A program made the translations under genes and the position numbers. This document shows, piece by piece, positions 45,950 to 55,829 of a DNA stretch of 64,000 nt; positions within the stretch are counted from its first letter, which is position 1, and each line of letters starts with the position of its first letter. The DNA is from Idiomarina fontislapidosi (lineage in GTDB: Bacteria > Pseudomonadota > Gammaproteobacteria > Enterobacterales > Alteromonadaceae): contig NZ_QJST01000002.1 in NCBI RefSeq assembly GCF_003226255.1, positions 391,441 to 455,440 of the forward strand, in the 5' to 3' direction. Below the pieces are notes generated by a model that saw only the letters and a program-made list of their open reading frames with translations, ran no database searches and was not told the origin of the DNA.

Positions 45950-47269
45950 ATGCTAGGATTCAACAACAAGCTAGAGCACTTGAATCAACAACAAGCCAAT
46001 GAAATCAGTGCATATAAAGCGATGCGGCAAACAATGAAGGATGCCATGGTCTATTTTGCGCTCGATGCTCAAGGTCGCATTGTAGAGACTGATGAGTCAT
46101 TCAAAGCATGTTTAGGGCTCGATAGTTCTAAATTATTGAATCAACCGTTATCAGCTTTTATTGCACCAACGGCGAAAAATAAGCCCCACATTCAGCAAAT
46201 GACGCGTGCCATTAAAACGCAGTCACATTGGCACGGTGCTATTCAGTTTATTCATGATCAAGGCCACGAGATCTGGATACGCGTGATTCTAGAACCCGAA
46301 AAACTAGGAAACGACTCGCAAATAGCATTTGCGGCTTACGGTTGTGAGCTCACGCATACTATTACTAAGTCGCGCGAGACAGAGGATTTACTCAAAGCCC
46401 TCAACCGCTCATCGGCTGTCATCGAGTTTACGCTTGATGGTCACGTCATCACCGCAAATGAAAACTTTCTCGATGCTTTGAATTATCGGCTAGACGATAT
46501 CGTTGATCAGCACCACCGTGTCTTTTGCAGTAAAGAAGAAGTTCAATCTAAGGGTTACAGTCGCTTCTGGCAAAAGCTAGCCGCTGGTGAGTTTTTCTCT
46601 GGACGCTTCCAGCGTATTGATAGCTTTGGCAACCCCGTTTGGTTAGAGGCAACCTACAACCCTGTTCATAATGAAGCAGGTCAACTCTACAAGGTGGTTA
46701 AGTTCGCGTCGGTGATCACCGATCAAGTTAAACGAGAACAAGCCATCGTCGAGACATCCGATATTGCGCATAACGTTTCGACTCAAACAGATGAGCATGC
46801 CAAACAAGGCATGGCTGTGATTCGAGAAACCATTGATGCTATGCGCGTGTTAGCACAAAAAATTGAGCAAACCAGTCACCACATCGCTGAACTTAACACT
46901 CAATCAACGAAAGTCACTGAGTTAGTCGACAGTATCCAAGGCATTGCCGCCCAAACCAACCTCTTAGCACTCAACGCAGCGATTGAAGCAGCACGCGCCG
47001 GAGAGCAAGGACGCGGTTTCGCTGTAGTAGCCGACGAAGTACGTTCATTGGCATCACGCACTAGCACCACCAGTGAAAAAATTATTGATGTGGTGGGTAA
47101 AAATAAAAACCTAACTGAAACGGCCGTCCAGCAAATACAACACAGTCTGGATGAAGTTGAAAACTCGCTGAATCTATCGACTCAAGCGAGTAAAGTGATG
47201 GAAGATATTCAATCAGGTGCCAAACACGTACTCGATGCCGTCAGTCAATTTAAGAGCAAAGTCACTTAG
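45950..47269 (+). CDS. BdlA-like PAS-PAS methyl-accepting protein
   Basis: 439 residues, no membrane helix. Two PAS domains (about 25-130 and 145-262); the second has [22 protein letters not shown] and [13 protein letters not shown] short signalling domain (about 265-439) with [20 protein letters not shown] follows. Length and architecture match Pseudomonas BdlA, which controls biofilm dispersion by changing c-di-GMP breakdown. A chemoreceptor role is the alternative. AGGGGGAAC precedes the ATG. Its stop overlaps the convergent GPP34 gene by 4 bp. Confidence 0.9.
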   Translation: MLGFNNKLEHLNQQQANEISAYKAMRQTMKDAMVYFALDAQGRIVETDESFKACLGLDSSKLLNQPLSAFIAPTAKNKPHIQQMTRAIKTQSHWHGAIQFIHDQGHEIWIRVILEPEKLGNDSQIAFAAYGCELTHTITKSRETEDLLKALNRSSAVIEFTLDGHVITANENFLDALNYRLDDIVDQHHRVFCSKEEVQSKGYSRFWQKLAAGEFFSGRFQRIDSFGNPVWLEATYNPVHNEAGQLYKVVKFASVITDQVKREQAIVETSDIAHNVSTQTDEHAKQGMAVIRETIDAMRVLAQKIEQTSHHIAELNTQSTKVTELVDSIQGIAAQTNLLALNAAIEAARAGEQGRGFAVVADEVRSLASRTSTTSEKIIDVVGKNKNLTETAVQQIQHSLDEVENSLNLSTQASKVMEDIQSGAKHVLDAVSQFKSKVT

Positions 47270-47967
47270 CACGAGGTTGATGAACACGAAGCGGTGCTCG
47301 CGGCGGTGATGGCTGGCATAATAGCAGCCACCATGACCGCAGCCTCAATAGCGGCCACCGCTTGTTTTGCCGCGGTCGACACCATTTCACCCTTTTCTAG
47401 CTGCTCAATGCGCTTTTTGCGCTGTTTCAGTTCTTGCTTAGTGAACACTTGCGGCAACAGCTTAGCGCTATTGGCTAAAGCGACTAAAATCGCCACACGC
47501 GGTTCAATCGCATCATCATCACTCATCACAGCACTGCGCATGCCTTCACGTATTTGCTGTTCGGGTTCTGGATTAAGCTCGGGATAAACGCGTCGCTCAA
47601 ACAGCCATAAAACCTTTTCCTTTTCTGCTGCAACGATATGAGCGTCCGCCAAACTCTGGGCAACTTTGTGTTTTAAATCTTTAAGTTGGCCTAGCTTTTG
47701 TACCCAATCCTGTAGCTTGCGTTGTCGCTTAGCTGCTTTAATTTGGTCCAGCGCTTCATCTAATAGCGCATCATCGGTACTGGAATCATCCATAACCAAT
47801 ACTTTATTTTTATTATCCGTTTCAATCGCAATACGCTCGTGCATCAAAAGCTCTGACAAAAGTGCGGCTGCGGTTGCATATTCGACATAAGCACCGTTCA
47901 TGGTGCCGCGCTCTTCACTTAACGCGAGTAACATAACGGCTTGGTACAGACGAATTGTGTTTGGCAT
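47266..47967 (-). CDS. GPP34 (GOLPH3/Vps74-like) family protein
   Basis: 233 residues. N-terminal [77 protein letters not shown] and [16 protein letters not shown] follow the GPP34 domain order well. Eukaryotic members bind PI4P and sort Golgi glycosyltransferases; bacterial members are poorly studied. The tail adds a basic coiled coil ([18 protein letters not shown]), an Ala-rich hydrophobic helix (about 200-222) and a Cys/Ser end ([10 protein letters not shown]). These suggest membrane attachment. Confidence 0.82.
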   Translation of the reverse strand: MPNTIRLYQAVMLLALSEERGTMNGAYVEYATAAALLSELLMHERIAIETDNKNKVLVMDDSSTDDALLDEALDQIKAAKRQRKLQDWVQKLGQLKDLKHKVAQSLADAHIVAAEKEKVLWLFERRVYPELNPEPEQQIREGMRSAVMSDDDAIEPRVAILVALANSAKLLPQVFTKQELKQRKKRIEQLEKGEMVSTAAKQAVAAIEAAVMVAAIMPAITAASTASCSSTSC

Positions 47968-48027
47968 ATGTGACCTTAATGATTTTTAATATTGATAATA
48001 GCCACACTAATTAAAAATAATCAAATA

Positions 48028-48879
48028 TCACTCGCGGAGATTAAAATATGACTGTTCGATAAGTGTGTTATAAACGCCCTCAATATTTTGGACTCGCCAG
48101 TCATCAAACATAGCTAAGTGCGCGTACTCATTCAGCGTTAAACTCGCCTGAATAGCTTCTAACGACTGGCCTGCGAGCATGCCATCACGCACACCGTTAT
48201 AAAGCGCTTTAAGGTAATTTAGGTAATTAACGACATTCTCGCGAACACCCGTTTCTGCATGCGCGCCCACTAATACGTCAAAGGCAGGTTCATTGAGTAC
48301 CGCCTCAGTTGAACGGATCATACCGTGGATATCATAGCCAGGTAATGACTTATAAGGCATCCGCCCTAGCACAATCCAGTCGGCTACAAATAAGACATTG
48401 GCTGGCATGAAGCGCATACTTATTGAGCCACGACCATTATTAGGTCCGTAGTAACGCAGTTGCACGTGACTGTCACCGAGATTGACGCGTAGAGTGTCGT
48501 TAAAGGTTAACGTTGGTAGCGCCGTGGGAGCTTGGGTCCAAGATAAATCTTCATATGCGTACTGATGCGAGATAACTTCGACCTGCTCATTGGCAAGCAC
48601 ATCGCCTCCGCGCGTATGATCAATATGGTTATGGCTATAAATTAGGTATTTAATCGGTTGCTCATAACGTTGCGTCAATGTGTCTTTTAAATACTGAGCG
48701 GCCTCAGGGTTAATTGGATCAGTAACAACAATAGCATCGTCCGTGACCATAAATACTGAATGGTAGTGACCGACTGAGAATCGGTACACGTTATCTTTGA
48801 TTGGTTCAATCGAATAGGATTGCTGGGCCATACTCGCCCCGCTAAAAAGCATAAGAAATAAGGGGATTAGACGTTTCAT
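48028..48879 (-). CDS. Exported metallo-beta-lactamase-fold hydrolase
   Basis: 283 residues with a signal peptide ending ASMAQQ. The zinc motif is YSHNHIDHTRGGD (His83, His85, Asp87, His88), with further ligands around FVADW and GAHAETG. It resembles the periplasmic MBL enzymes related to quinoprotein relay hydrolases and alkylsulfatases. The substrate is unknown. AGCTAACATG at the start gives a weak ribosome site (GGAGCTAAC). Confidence 0.85.
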   Translation of the reverse strand: MKRLIPLFLMLFSGASMAQQSYSIEPIKDNVYRFSVGHYHSVFMVTDDAIVVTDPINPEAAQYLKDTLTQRYEQPIKYLIYSHNHIDHTRGGDVLANEQVEVISHQYAYEDLSWTQAPTALPTLTFNDTLRVNLGDSHVQLRYYGPNNGRGSISMRFMPANVLFVADWIVLGRMPYKSLPGYDIHGMIRSTEAVLNEPAFDVLVGAHAETGVRENVVNYLNYLKALYNGVRDGMLAGQSLEAIQASLTLNEYAHLAMFDDWRVQNIEGVYNTLIEQSYFNLRE

Positions 48880-48959
48880 GTTAGCTCCAGCGCTTTACGG
48901 ACTCATAACTAAGTAAGCCCCTTCGCGCTCATGCGGATCACTTTGTCCTCTTATTTTGC

Positions 48960-49370
48960 CTAAAACTCTTTCTTGCGCAGCGCCTTTTTTTGCCCTTGTT
49001 GTTTTTTACTTTTCAGCCGTTTTTCTTTTGCTGAGCGACTCGGTTTAGTCGCAATACGCTTTTTCGGCACATAAGACACACTGCGGATTAGTCCGATCAA
49101 TTGCTCAAGCGCCAGCTCACGATTACGCGCTTGGCTACGCGTCTCTTGTGCTTTGATAATCACTTTGCCGCTTTGCGTAATCCGATGATCGGACAACTTA
49201 AGTAATCGATGCTTATAAAATTCAGGCAGCGAAGACGCCTGAATATCAAAAATCAGCTGCGCCGCCGTTGCGACTTTATTGACGTTTTGTCCACCCGCCC
49301 CACTTGAGCGAATAAATTGCCACTCGATTTCGTGCTCAGGGATTTCAACCCGTTGGGAGATCGTGATCAT
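48960..49370 (-). CDS. arfB: Alternative ribosome-rescue factor ArfB (YaeJ)
   Basis: 136 residues. The GGQ motif (26-28, in SSGAGGQNVNKV) hydrolyses peptidyl-tRNA. The C-terminal tail is Lys/Arg-rich (KPSRSAKEKRLKSKKQQGQK), entering the empty mRNA channel of stalled ribosomes. The short length and absence of stop-codon-reading domains distinguish it from RF1/RF2. Confidence 0.94.
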   Translation of the reverse strand: MITISQRVEIPEHEIEWQFIRSSGAGGQNVNKVATAAQLIFDIQASSLPEFYKHRLLKLSDHRITQSGKVIIKAQETRSQARNRELALEQLIGLIRSVSYVPKKRIATKPSRSAKEKRLKSKKQQGQKKALRKKEF

Positions 49371-49430
49371 TGACTTCTTCTATCTATTGGCATGGTTACA
49401 AGGTTAAGTGTCTTGCGCACCAAGCGCAAG

Positions 49431-51323
49431 CTAGCCGATAACAACGCAGTTTTTACCTGAATTTTTTGCTGCATATAATTGTTTATCAGCGCGACGGATC
49501 GCACTCGGAATATCATCATCACGATGAACCTCGGCGGCCCCCATGCTTATCGTTAAGCACGACCATTCGAGCTCGGTATAATCATGCGGTATATTTAGCG
49601 CCATAATTTTCCCTCGCAGTTCATTCAGCTTTACCTCCACATCGTAGGTGGATGGCATAATCATCGCGAGCTCTTCACCGCCATAGCGATAGACTTTAAA
49701 AGGCGTTTTACTGCGTAAACACTCTGAGATGGCGTTGATTGCGCTGTCCCCGGCTTCGTGCCCATAGTTGTCGTTGTACGCCTTGAACTCATCAATATCT
49801 GCAATAACTAAATGATAAGGTTTACCCGAGTCAATCGCCTCTTGTAAATCACGATCAAAAGCACGGCGATTAAATAAGCCCGTTAAGCTATCCATATGCG
49901 CCAACGCTTCTAGCTTCTTATTGGCATCTGCCAGCTCTGAGGTACGCAACGCCACCTCACGTTCGAGTTCGTCTTGCGCCTTAATAAACCGCGACGCCAT
50001 GGTCTGAAATGCCTTTAGTGCCTGCCTGACCTCTCCGCGCGCTTTTATCTTGGCCGAACTGTAGGATCTCGCCTCATGATAATTGCGTTGCCCCATGAGT
50101 GAGGCAACTCTTGCCACCTCTTGTAACGGCTGACTCACCTCGCGCTGAATTAACCAATACCCGATAAGTAAAATCAAAATGACCAACGAGACACCCGCTC
50201 CGACCAACTGCAGTGGTAATACAATCGCTTGATTTCGTACTTCCGCAAGGGGATACGCGGTGATGTGCCACCATCCAGGTCCGGGTAATTGGTTAATGAA
50301 AAGTAGCTGACCGTCCACCTTATTCTGCAAGATGGTCGGTGTTTCGGCGAATTTATAATCCAACACCAGTTGGCTGAGCTGCTGATAAAGCGGTTCATTA
50401 TAGGTTTCTGAGGTGAGCGTCGAACGTTTAATAATCGCCTCTTGTTCAACGTTCGATGCGGCAATCAAATCCCCCTCACTATTCAACACAACGTGCTCAG
50501 CATTAGCGCGCTTCTTCTTCGTTAAGTCACTCACTAAACGGCTCAGCACAACATCAAAGCTGGCGTTAGCAAGGTGTTTACCATCAAGATCGATAGGCCG
50601 TTGGTAAGTGATGGTCAATACGCCCGCCGAAATATCAAAATAAAGCCCTGTCCAATTGGGCGTGCGTTCCGGATTATGAGATTGCAGCGTCGATCGCACC
50701 ACCGAATAGTCGGTCATCACGAGATCTTTATCGGCCAGTAAACCCCAAGGTGATTCTGTTGAATACATTAACAGGCTATTTTCTGGCATCGAAAAGTGTG
50801 AATTCGATACCTCGTGCTGCCAAGCGGGTCCTAACTCATTCAGCGTATATTGAGCCGCCATTACTCGTGATTTGAACTCATCAGTGAGCGGCGTTTCGCG
50901 TTTACCCAAAAACGCGCTGAGGTGCTTAAAATATTCATCATCTGTTGTGATGCCGCGATCAAATGCGGGCTTTAGTCGCATTACGCCGGGTGAGGTTTGC
51001 TCGTACCAGCGGTCGAACTGGTCAATGTAACGTGGGTTGTTGCGCATGATTTTATAATGCGCCAAAAACTGTTCCGCGAGAATATCGCCGTTTTGCTCGA
51101 CACGCTCAAAAAAAGCTTCGTTGCGTTCAAGCGCGGGTGCCAGATCCTGTTCTAGCAAACCAATAACGCGCTGCCGCGCGTCATCATAGGTCACGATAAA
51201 AGTAGCCGTCGAGGCAAGCACTACAATGGATATTGCCCAAATACTGATTTTAAGCAGCAAGGCAGTGGTTAGTTTTTCACGTTTTTGCATGCGGCGGTGT
51301 TGAGTTCTGCGTTCCATTATCAT
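49431..51323 (-). CDS. Cache-domain diguanylate cyclase
   Basis: 630 residues. One membrane helix near the N terminus (about 22-43), a periplasmic Cache-like sensor (about 45-355), a second helix (LVGAGVSLVILILLIGYWLI), a HAMP-like linker and coiled coil, and a GGDEF domain. The active site is RYGGEELAMIMP and the start of the domain is MDSLTGLFNRRAFDRDL, so cyclase activity is expected. The usual RxxD inhibitory site is not present before the active loop, so product inhibition may be absent. It is the only clearly active diguanylate cyclase in the window. ATG 51323 or 51317 may start it. Confidence 0.9.
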   Translation of the reverse strand: MIMERRTQHRRMQKREKLTTALLLKISIWAISIVVLASTATFIVTYDDARQRVIGLLEQDLAPALERNEAFFERVEQNGDILAEQFLAHYKIMRNNPRYIDQFDRWYEQTSPGVMRLKPAFDRGITTDDEYFKHLSAFLGKRETPLTDEFKSRVMAAQYTLNELGPAWQHEVSNSHFSMPENSLLMYSTESPWGLLADKDLVMTDYSVVRSTLQSHNPERTPNWTGLYFDISAGVLTITYQRPIDLDGKHLANASFDVVLSRLVSDLTKKKRANAEHVVLNSEGDLIAASNVEQEAIIKRSTLTSETYNEPLYQQLSQLVLDYKFAETPTILQNKVDGQLLFINQLPGPGWWHITAYPLAEVRNQAIVLPLQLVGAGVSLVILILLIGYWLIQREVSQPLQEVARVASLMGQRNYHEARSYSSAKIKARGEVRQALKAFQTMASRFIKAQDELEREVALRTSELADANKKLEALAHMDSLTGLFNRRAFDRDLQEAIDSGKPYHLVIADIDEFKAYNDNYGHEAGDSAINAISECLRSKTPFKVYRYGGEELAMIMPSTYDVEVKLNELRGKIMALNIPHDYTELEWSCLTISMGAAEVHRDDDIPSAIRRADKQLYAAKNSGKNCVVIG

Positions 51324-51512
51324 GATTTTTTATTGTAATTTAGCAAGCACCTAGTCAATTGACCATCTTTTTAAAAAGACAGTTTATCACTCTAGCGCAC
51401 CCCCTCTTATTTGTTCATCCGTTCACCATTCAACCATCAAATACGATGCGTTGTTGGTCTCAGTGATGTAGAATGCCCTTTCTTATCACCTATTTTGGTT
51501 GCCAATTTATAC

Positions 51513-52784
51513 ATGACTTTTTCTGATCTCGGACTTTGCCCTGAAATTCTTAACGCCCTTACACGCCAAGGTTATACTGAACCCACTCCTATACAAGCAC
51601 AAGCAATCCCAGCCGTCATGGCCGGTAATGATGTGATGGCAGCGGCTCAAACGGGCACCGGCAAAACTGCAGGGTTTACCTTACCGATTTTAGAAATGCT
51701 CAAAGGCAATGAGCGTGCAAAAGCCAACACCGCGCGCGTGTTGATCCTAACGCCCACCCGCGAATTAGCCGCGCAAGTGGGTGAAAGCGTTGCCAACTAC
51801 GGTAAAGACTTACCGTTAAGTTACGCCGTTGTCTTTGGGGGGGTAAAAATCAACCCGCAAATGATGAAGCTACGTAAAGGTGTGGATATTCTCGTCGCAA
51901 CGCCTGGGCGTTTGCTCGACCTTTACCAGCAAAATGCGATCCGCTTTCCTAATCTCGAGACATTAGTGCTTGATGAAGCCGATCGCATGCTCGATATGGG
52001 TTTTATTCATGACATCAAGAAAATCATCAAGTTGCTACCCGCGAAGCGCCAAAACTTGATGTTCTCTGCAACGTTTTCGGATGATATTCGCAAACTCGCC
52101 AAAAGCTTAGTGAACAACCCAGTGGAAATTTCGGTCGCAGCGCCGAATGCCACCGCTGAACGGATTGAACAAACCTTATATGCTGCCGAAAAAACGCATA
52201 AACCGCGTATGCTGATGCAGATCTTACGCAATCTCAACTTGCCACAAGTGATTGTATTCTCGCGCACTAAACATGGTGCGAACCGGCTGGTTAAACAACT
52301 CGATAAAGACGGCTTTTTAGCTGCCGCGATACACGGCAACAAGAGCCAAGGCGCGCGTACCAAGGCATTAAGCGATTTTAAATCAGGTGCGGTGCAAATA
52401 TTGGTGGCAACCGATATCGCCGCGCGTGGTTTAGATATCGAAAAGCTACCCTATGTCATTAACTACGACTTGCCTCAAGTTGCAGAGGATTACGTTCATC
52501 GTATCGGTCGAACAGGCCGCGCGGGACAAGTCGGTCACGCCATTTCCTTGGTGATGGACGAAGAATTTAGAACACTCAAAGCCATTGAAAAGCTGATCGG
52601 TCAGCCCATTGAACGTCGCACGCTTGAGGGCTTTGATGAAGTCGAACTGACCGGCAGAACACCACCGCCGAAACGCGAACAGCGCCCACCACGTAAATCA
52701 CGCGGTGCGCCAAGCGACAAACCAAAAAGCCCTGGCCGTGCTAAGCACCGACGCCAGGGCCCAAGTAAGTCGGGTCAACGTTAA
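51513..52784 (+). CDS. rhlE: DEAD-box RNA helicase, RhlE-like
   Basis: 423 residues from ATG 51513; a longer reading from 51411 adds no family sequence. Motifs: Q motif [34 protein letters not shown], and [10 protein letters not shown]. The C-terminal tail is basic and Pro-rich ([15 protein letters not shown]), as in RhlE. It unwinds structured RNA in ribosome assembly or decay. The convergent TonB receptor gene starts its end one base later. Confidence 0.92.
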   Translation: MTFSDLGLCPEILNALTRQGYTEPTPIQAQAIPAVMAGNDVMAAAQTGTGKTAGFTLPILEMLKGNERAKANTARVLILTPTRELAAQVGESVANYGKDLPLSYAVVFGGVKINPQMMKLRKGVDILVATPGRLLDLYQQNAIRFPNLETLVLDEADRMLDMGFIHDIKKIIKLLPAKRQNLMFSATFSDDIRKLAKSLVNNPVEISVAAPNATAERIEQTLYAAEKTHKPRMLMQILRNLNLPQVIVFSRTKHGANRLVKQLDKDGFLAAAIHGNKSQGARTKALSDFKSGAVQILVATDIAARGLDIEKLPYVINYDLPQVAEDYVHRIGRTGRAGQVGHAISLVMDEEFRTLKAIEKLIGQPIERRTLEGFDEVELTGRTPPPKREQRPPRKSRGAPSDKPKSPGRAKHRRQGPSKSGQR

Positions 52785-54941
52785 TTAGAACGCATAACTG
52801 ACCGATGCAGAGTAGTTAGCCGGCGCGCCGTAAAAACCTTGCGCCCAGTACAAGCTGTTTAAATACTTCTCGTCGGTCACGTTATAACCGTTAACACGTA
52901 CAGACAGGTTATCCGTCACCTGCCAGCTCGCCATCAACCCAAGTAAGCCATAAGACGGCTGGTGCGTCACGATAGTCTCACCTGCATTGTCATAGGCAGG
53001 ACCGACAGTGCCTTGCACACGTGAGGTCGCATCTTTCCACTGATAAGTCGCGCCAACACGTACGTCTGGCAAGCTTTGGAACTGATAGGTCAGCGACGTT
53101 CTGAACATCTTTTCAGCCGTGTAATCCTCAACCAATTGATCGCCATCAACATCAAATACGGTTGCCGACACTTGACCTTGCAGACCCGTAAATAGTTCGC
53201 CGGCGAGCTCAAGTTCCACACCCTCGCTGGTAATCCCCTCAGCTGCACGATAGACCGGCTCAAGCACGCCCGTTGAAGGGTTTTCAGCATCACCATCACC
53301 CACCGCTAGATTTTCCTGTTTTATATGGAAGTAAGCGGCACTCAGCAGTGCTTTATCACCAAACAGGTCGGCTTTAATACCAATTTCTGAGTTTTTACCG
53401 GTCAGTGGTTCCAAACGCTCGAAGTTACGATTCACTTCAGACTGTGCGAGGAACGTTTCGGTGTAAGAGGCATAGGTTGTAATGTCGTCATTTACTGCAT
53501 ACGTCACACCGACATACGGAATAAACTGCGCGTCATCACGTGACTGATCAACGCCGTAGCCAACACCATCGGTCTGAAAGTCGTTGTAACGACCACCGAG
53601 CAATAGTTTAAAGTCGCTCGTCAACGCCAATCGTGCTTGCGCGTAAACGGCTTTTTGTGTGTTATCGATAACACTGCCATCGCGTCCATCAGTAAACTCT
53701 GGGAACGGCGTATTACCATCCCAATCGGCGAGCGAAGGCATCGCAGGGAAGCCATTACCGGTGTGGAAGTCGTACAAAGAAACATCAACATAATCTAAGC
53801 GCGAGTAGTTAGCGCCAACAACGACCTCATGCAATTGGCCCCAAGCCTCAAAAGTACCATTAGCGTAAACATCAAAGGTATCTTGCTTGTCGTCTAAGTC
53901 ATACTCACTGCCATAACCGACGAGACCAAGCCCCGTTTCAGGATCCAACCCGAGCTCAGCATCGCCGAGATAGGTGTAAAATAAAAGGCTATCTTCATCG
54001 GTACGAACGCGGTTATAAACCGCACGCAAGTTCCAGTTATCGGATAATGCCGTTTCAACATCAATAAAGCTGCGGCTCTCGCTCACTTCCCACTGCGACC
54101 AATCCGCCGCAACGTTAGTAGATTCATCATAATTCGTCGGCGTGCCATCACCATAGTAAAGCGTCAATGCGCCCCACATGTTGCCATCGGTATGGCTCTT
54201 ATGCTCGCTGTGGCCCACGGTCAACATGGTGTCGTCGGTTAAGGCAAAGTCAAAAACACCGTAAAACACTTTGGTATCATTTTCGTAACGGTCAAGATAC
54301 GACTCGCCATTGTCCGCCGCCGCAACCACACGACCACGCACACGATCCGACAACTTGCCAGACGCGTCGATTTCTAAACGTTTGTTACTCCAAGAACCCA
54401 GGCTACCCTCGACACTGATTTGTGTTTCCGAGGTTGGGCGCTTGCGCACCATGTTGACGGTGGCTGCGGGGCTACCGACACCGGTCATAATCCCGTTCGC
54501 GCCATGGATCACTTCAACGCGCTCGTACAAAGCGGTATCAATTCGTCCATGAGTGTTACTGTTGACAAGCGGCAAGCCGAGGCCATCAATCTGAAAGTTA
54601 TTCAGTTCAAAACCACGCGAGGTGTAGTAAATACGATCAGTTTCAACATTCTCAACGTTAACCGCTGAGGCACTGTTCAATACGGAGTTGATGTCATTCA
54701 GACCAAAATCTTTGATTTGCTGTTGGTTGATAACCGTAATCGTCTGAGGTGTTTCTTTAATCGTCAAGCCGAGCTTCGTCGCACCTTCAGCTGAAGAAGA
54801 CTTATAGCCCTCCTGCTTTTCACCGGTGATTTTAAGCCGTTCAATAACCTGTTCAGTCTGTTGCGGTTCTTCGGCTAAAGCATAGGTGCTTGTTAATGCA
54901 CTCATCACGCACACAGCTAACAAAGATTTTTGCATTTTCAT
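52785..54941 (-). CDS. FhuE-like TonB-dependent siderophore receptor (copy 1)
   Basis: 718 residues from ATG 54941, with TGAGGAAC upstream; a TTG at 54953 is rejected. A signal peptide (core SLLAVCVMSALTSTYALA) is followed by an N-terminal TonB box area. The plug has KETPQTITVINQQQIKDFG, YYTSRGFELNNFQIDG and HGANGIMTGVGSPAATVNMV, matching the FhuE/FpvA group. It ends in the aromatic SVSYAF. It probably imports a ferric hydroxamate-type siderophore. A second, related receptor lies 0.9 kb away on the other strand. Confidence 0.9.
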   Translation of the reverse strand: MKMQKSLLAVCVMSALTSTYALAEEPQQTEQVIERLKITGEKQEGYKSSSAEGATKLGLTIKETPQTITVINQQQIKDFGLNDINSVLNSASAVNVENVETDRIYYTSRGFELNNFQIDGLGLPLVNSNTHGRIDTALYERVEVIHGANGIMTGVGSPAATVNMVRKRPTSETQISVEGSLGSWSNKRLEIDASGKLSDRVRGRVVAAADNGESYLDRYENDTKVFYGVFDFALTDDTMLTVGHSEHKSHTDGNMWGALTLYYGDGTPTNYDESTNVAADWSQWEVSESRSFIDVETALSDNWNLRAVYNRVRTDEDSLLFYTYLGDAELGLDPETGLGLVGYGSEYDLDDKQDTFDVYANGTFEAWGQLHEVVVGANYSRLDYVDVSLYDFHTGNGFPAMPSLADWDGNTPFPEFTDGRDGSVIDNTQKAVYAQARLALTSDFKLLLGGRYNDFQTDGVGYGVDQSRDDAQFIPYVGVTYAVNDDITTYASYTETFLAQSEVNRNFERLEPLTGKNSEIGIKADLFGDKALLSAAYFHIKQENLAVGDGDAENPSTGVLEPVYRAAEGITSEGVELELAGELFTGLQGQVSATVFDVDGDQLVEDYTAEKMFRTSLTYQFQSLPDVRVGATYQWKDATSRVQGTVGPAYDNAGETIVTHQPSYGLLGLMASWQVTDNLSVRVNGYNVTDEKYLNSLYWAQGFYGAPANYSASVSYAF

Positions 54942-54971
54942 GGAGTTCCTCAAAATCAGTCTCGTTTAAGT

Positions 54972-54998
54972 GTGACGCATGATAAATGAAAACGATTC
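54972..54998. promoter_or_regulatory. Possible weak Fur site upstream of receptor copy 1
   Basis: TGATAAATGAAAACGATTCGCG, about 35-55 bases upstream of the receptor ATG, has partial match to the repeated Fur hexamers (GATAAT-like). It is far less clear than the site pair of the second receptor. Confidence 0.3.
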
Positions 54999-55106
54999 GC
55001 GTTTAAAGTTTTAATTTACGTTTTATGCTGTAACGCTTCGAATAGCCAGATTCCGCCTCAAAATGCTATCGTTAAACCAAACTCATACCTGAATGACGCC
55101 TGCTCT

Positions 55107-55715
55107 ATGACAATCGATGACTTGCCTTACTCACAAGCATGTGAAAACAACAAACAGCCTATTCTCGAGATATTAACCAGTGCTTTAGCCAACAGCCAGC
55201 GCGTTCTTGAAGTCGGCAGCGGCACGGGTCAACACGCGGTGTATTTTGCCGAGCACCTGCCTCATTGCACTTGGCAGCCAACGGATCAGGCGCATTATTT
55301 AGAAGGATTGAATCAACGGCTCGATAAACAGGCCCCTTCTAATATTTTGCCTGCGCAAGTGTTTAACGTATTCGAGGATCTGCCAACCGGTGAGTTTGAC
55401 GCCCTGTTTACTGCCAACACCTGCCATATCATGCCTGCCCAGGGCGTAGAGCGCTTATTTGCGTTGCTTCGAGCTGAGTTAAGCAGTATTCAAACCGTCT
55501 GTATTTACGGCCCATTCAACGAAGGTAGCGAGTTTACTTCACAGAGCAATCGCGCATTTGATGAAAAGCTAAGGACGCGCGACCCCGAGATGGGCATCCG
55601 TGACAAAGAATGGATTCAAGACCTAGCGAGGCAGGCGGGCTTTACCCATGCGCAAAGCCACACCCTGCCTGCTAATAATCAACTTTTGGAATTTCACAGA
55701 GGTAACCTAAGCTGA
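55107..55715 (+). CDS. DUF938 SAM-dependent methyltransferase
   Basis: 202 residues. The SAM-binding loop LEVGSGTGQHAVYFAEHLP (about 36-54) and the DUF938 signatures LPYSQACENNKQPILEIL and FTANTCHIM are clear. The family is conserved in proteobacteria and metazoa but has no assigned substrate. It sits between two iron receptors but has no obvious Fur site of its own. Confidence 0.88.
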   Translation: MTIDDLPYSQACENNKQPILEILTSALANSQRVLEVGSGTGQHAVYFAEHLPHCTWQPTDQAHYLEGLNQRLDKQAPSNILPAQVFNVFEDLPTGEFDALFTANTCHIMPAQGVERLFALLRAELSSIQTVCIYGPFNEGSEFTSQSNRAFDEKLRTRDPEMGIRDKEWIQDLARQAGFTHAQSHTLPANNQLLEFHRGNLS

Positions 55716-55748
55716 TTAACCATTAAATATTTCACTTTGCCTATTGAA

Positions 55749-55795
55749 AATAAGAATGATTATCAACTAAAATGAAAAACATAATCATTCTTATT
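55749..55795. promoter_or_regulatory. Paired Fur-like sites upstream of receptor copy 2
   Basis: AATAAGAATGATTAT (55749-55763) and its exact reverse complement ATAATCATTCTTATT (55781-55795) are separated by 17 bases and end 34 bp before the receptor start. Each half matches the gammaproteobacterial Fur pattern. Two Fur dimers (or a looped array) could repress the receptor in high iron. Confidence 0.8.
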
Positions 55796-55829
55796 TACTG
55801 CTTATTTAACGAGTAGGGCAAAATATCTA

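Noticed and set aside
51411..51512. N-terminal extension of the RhlE gene by 34 residues.
   Set aside because: The extension has no helicase family sequence; ATG 51513 gives the usual MTFSDLGL start.
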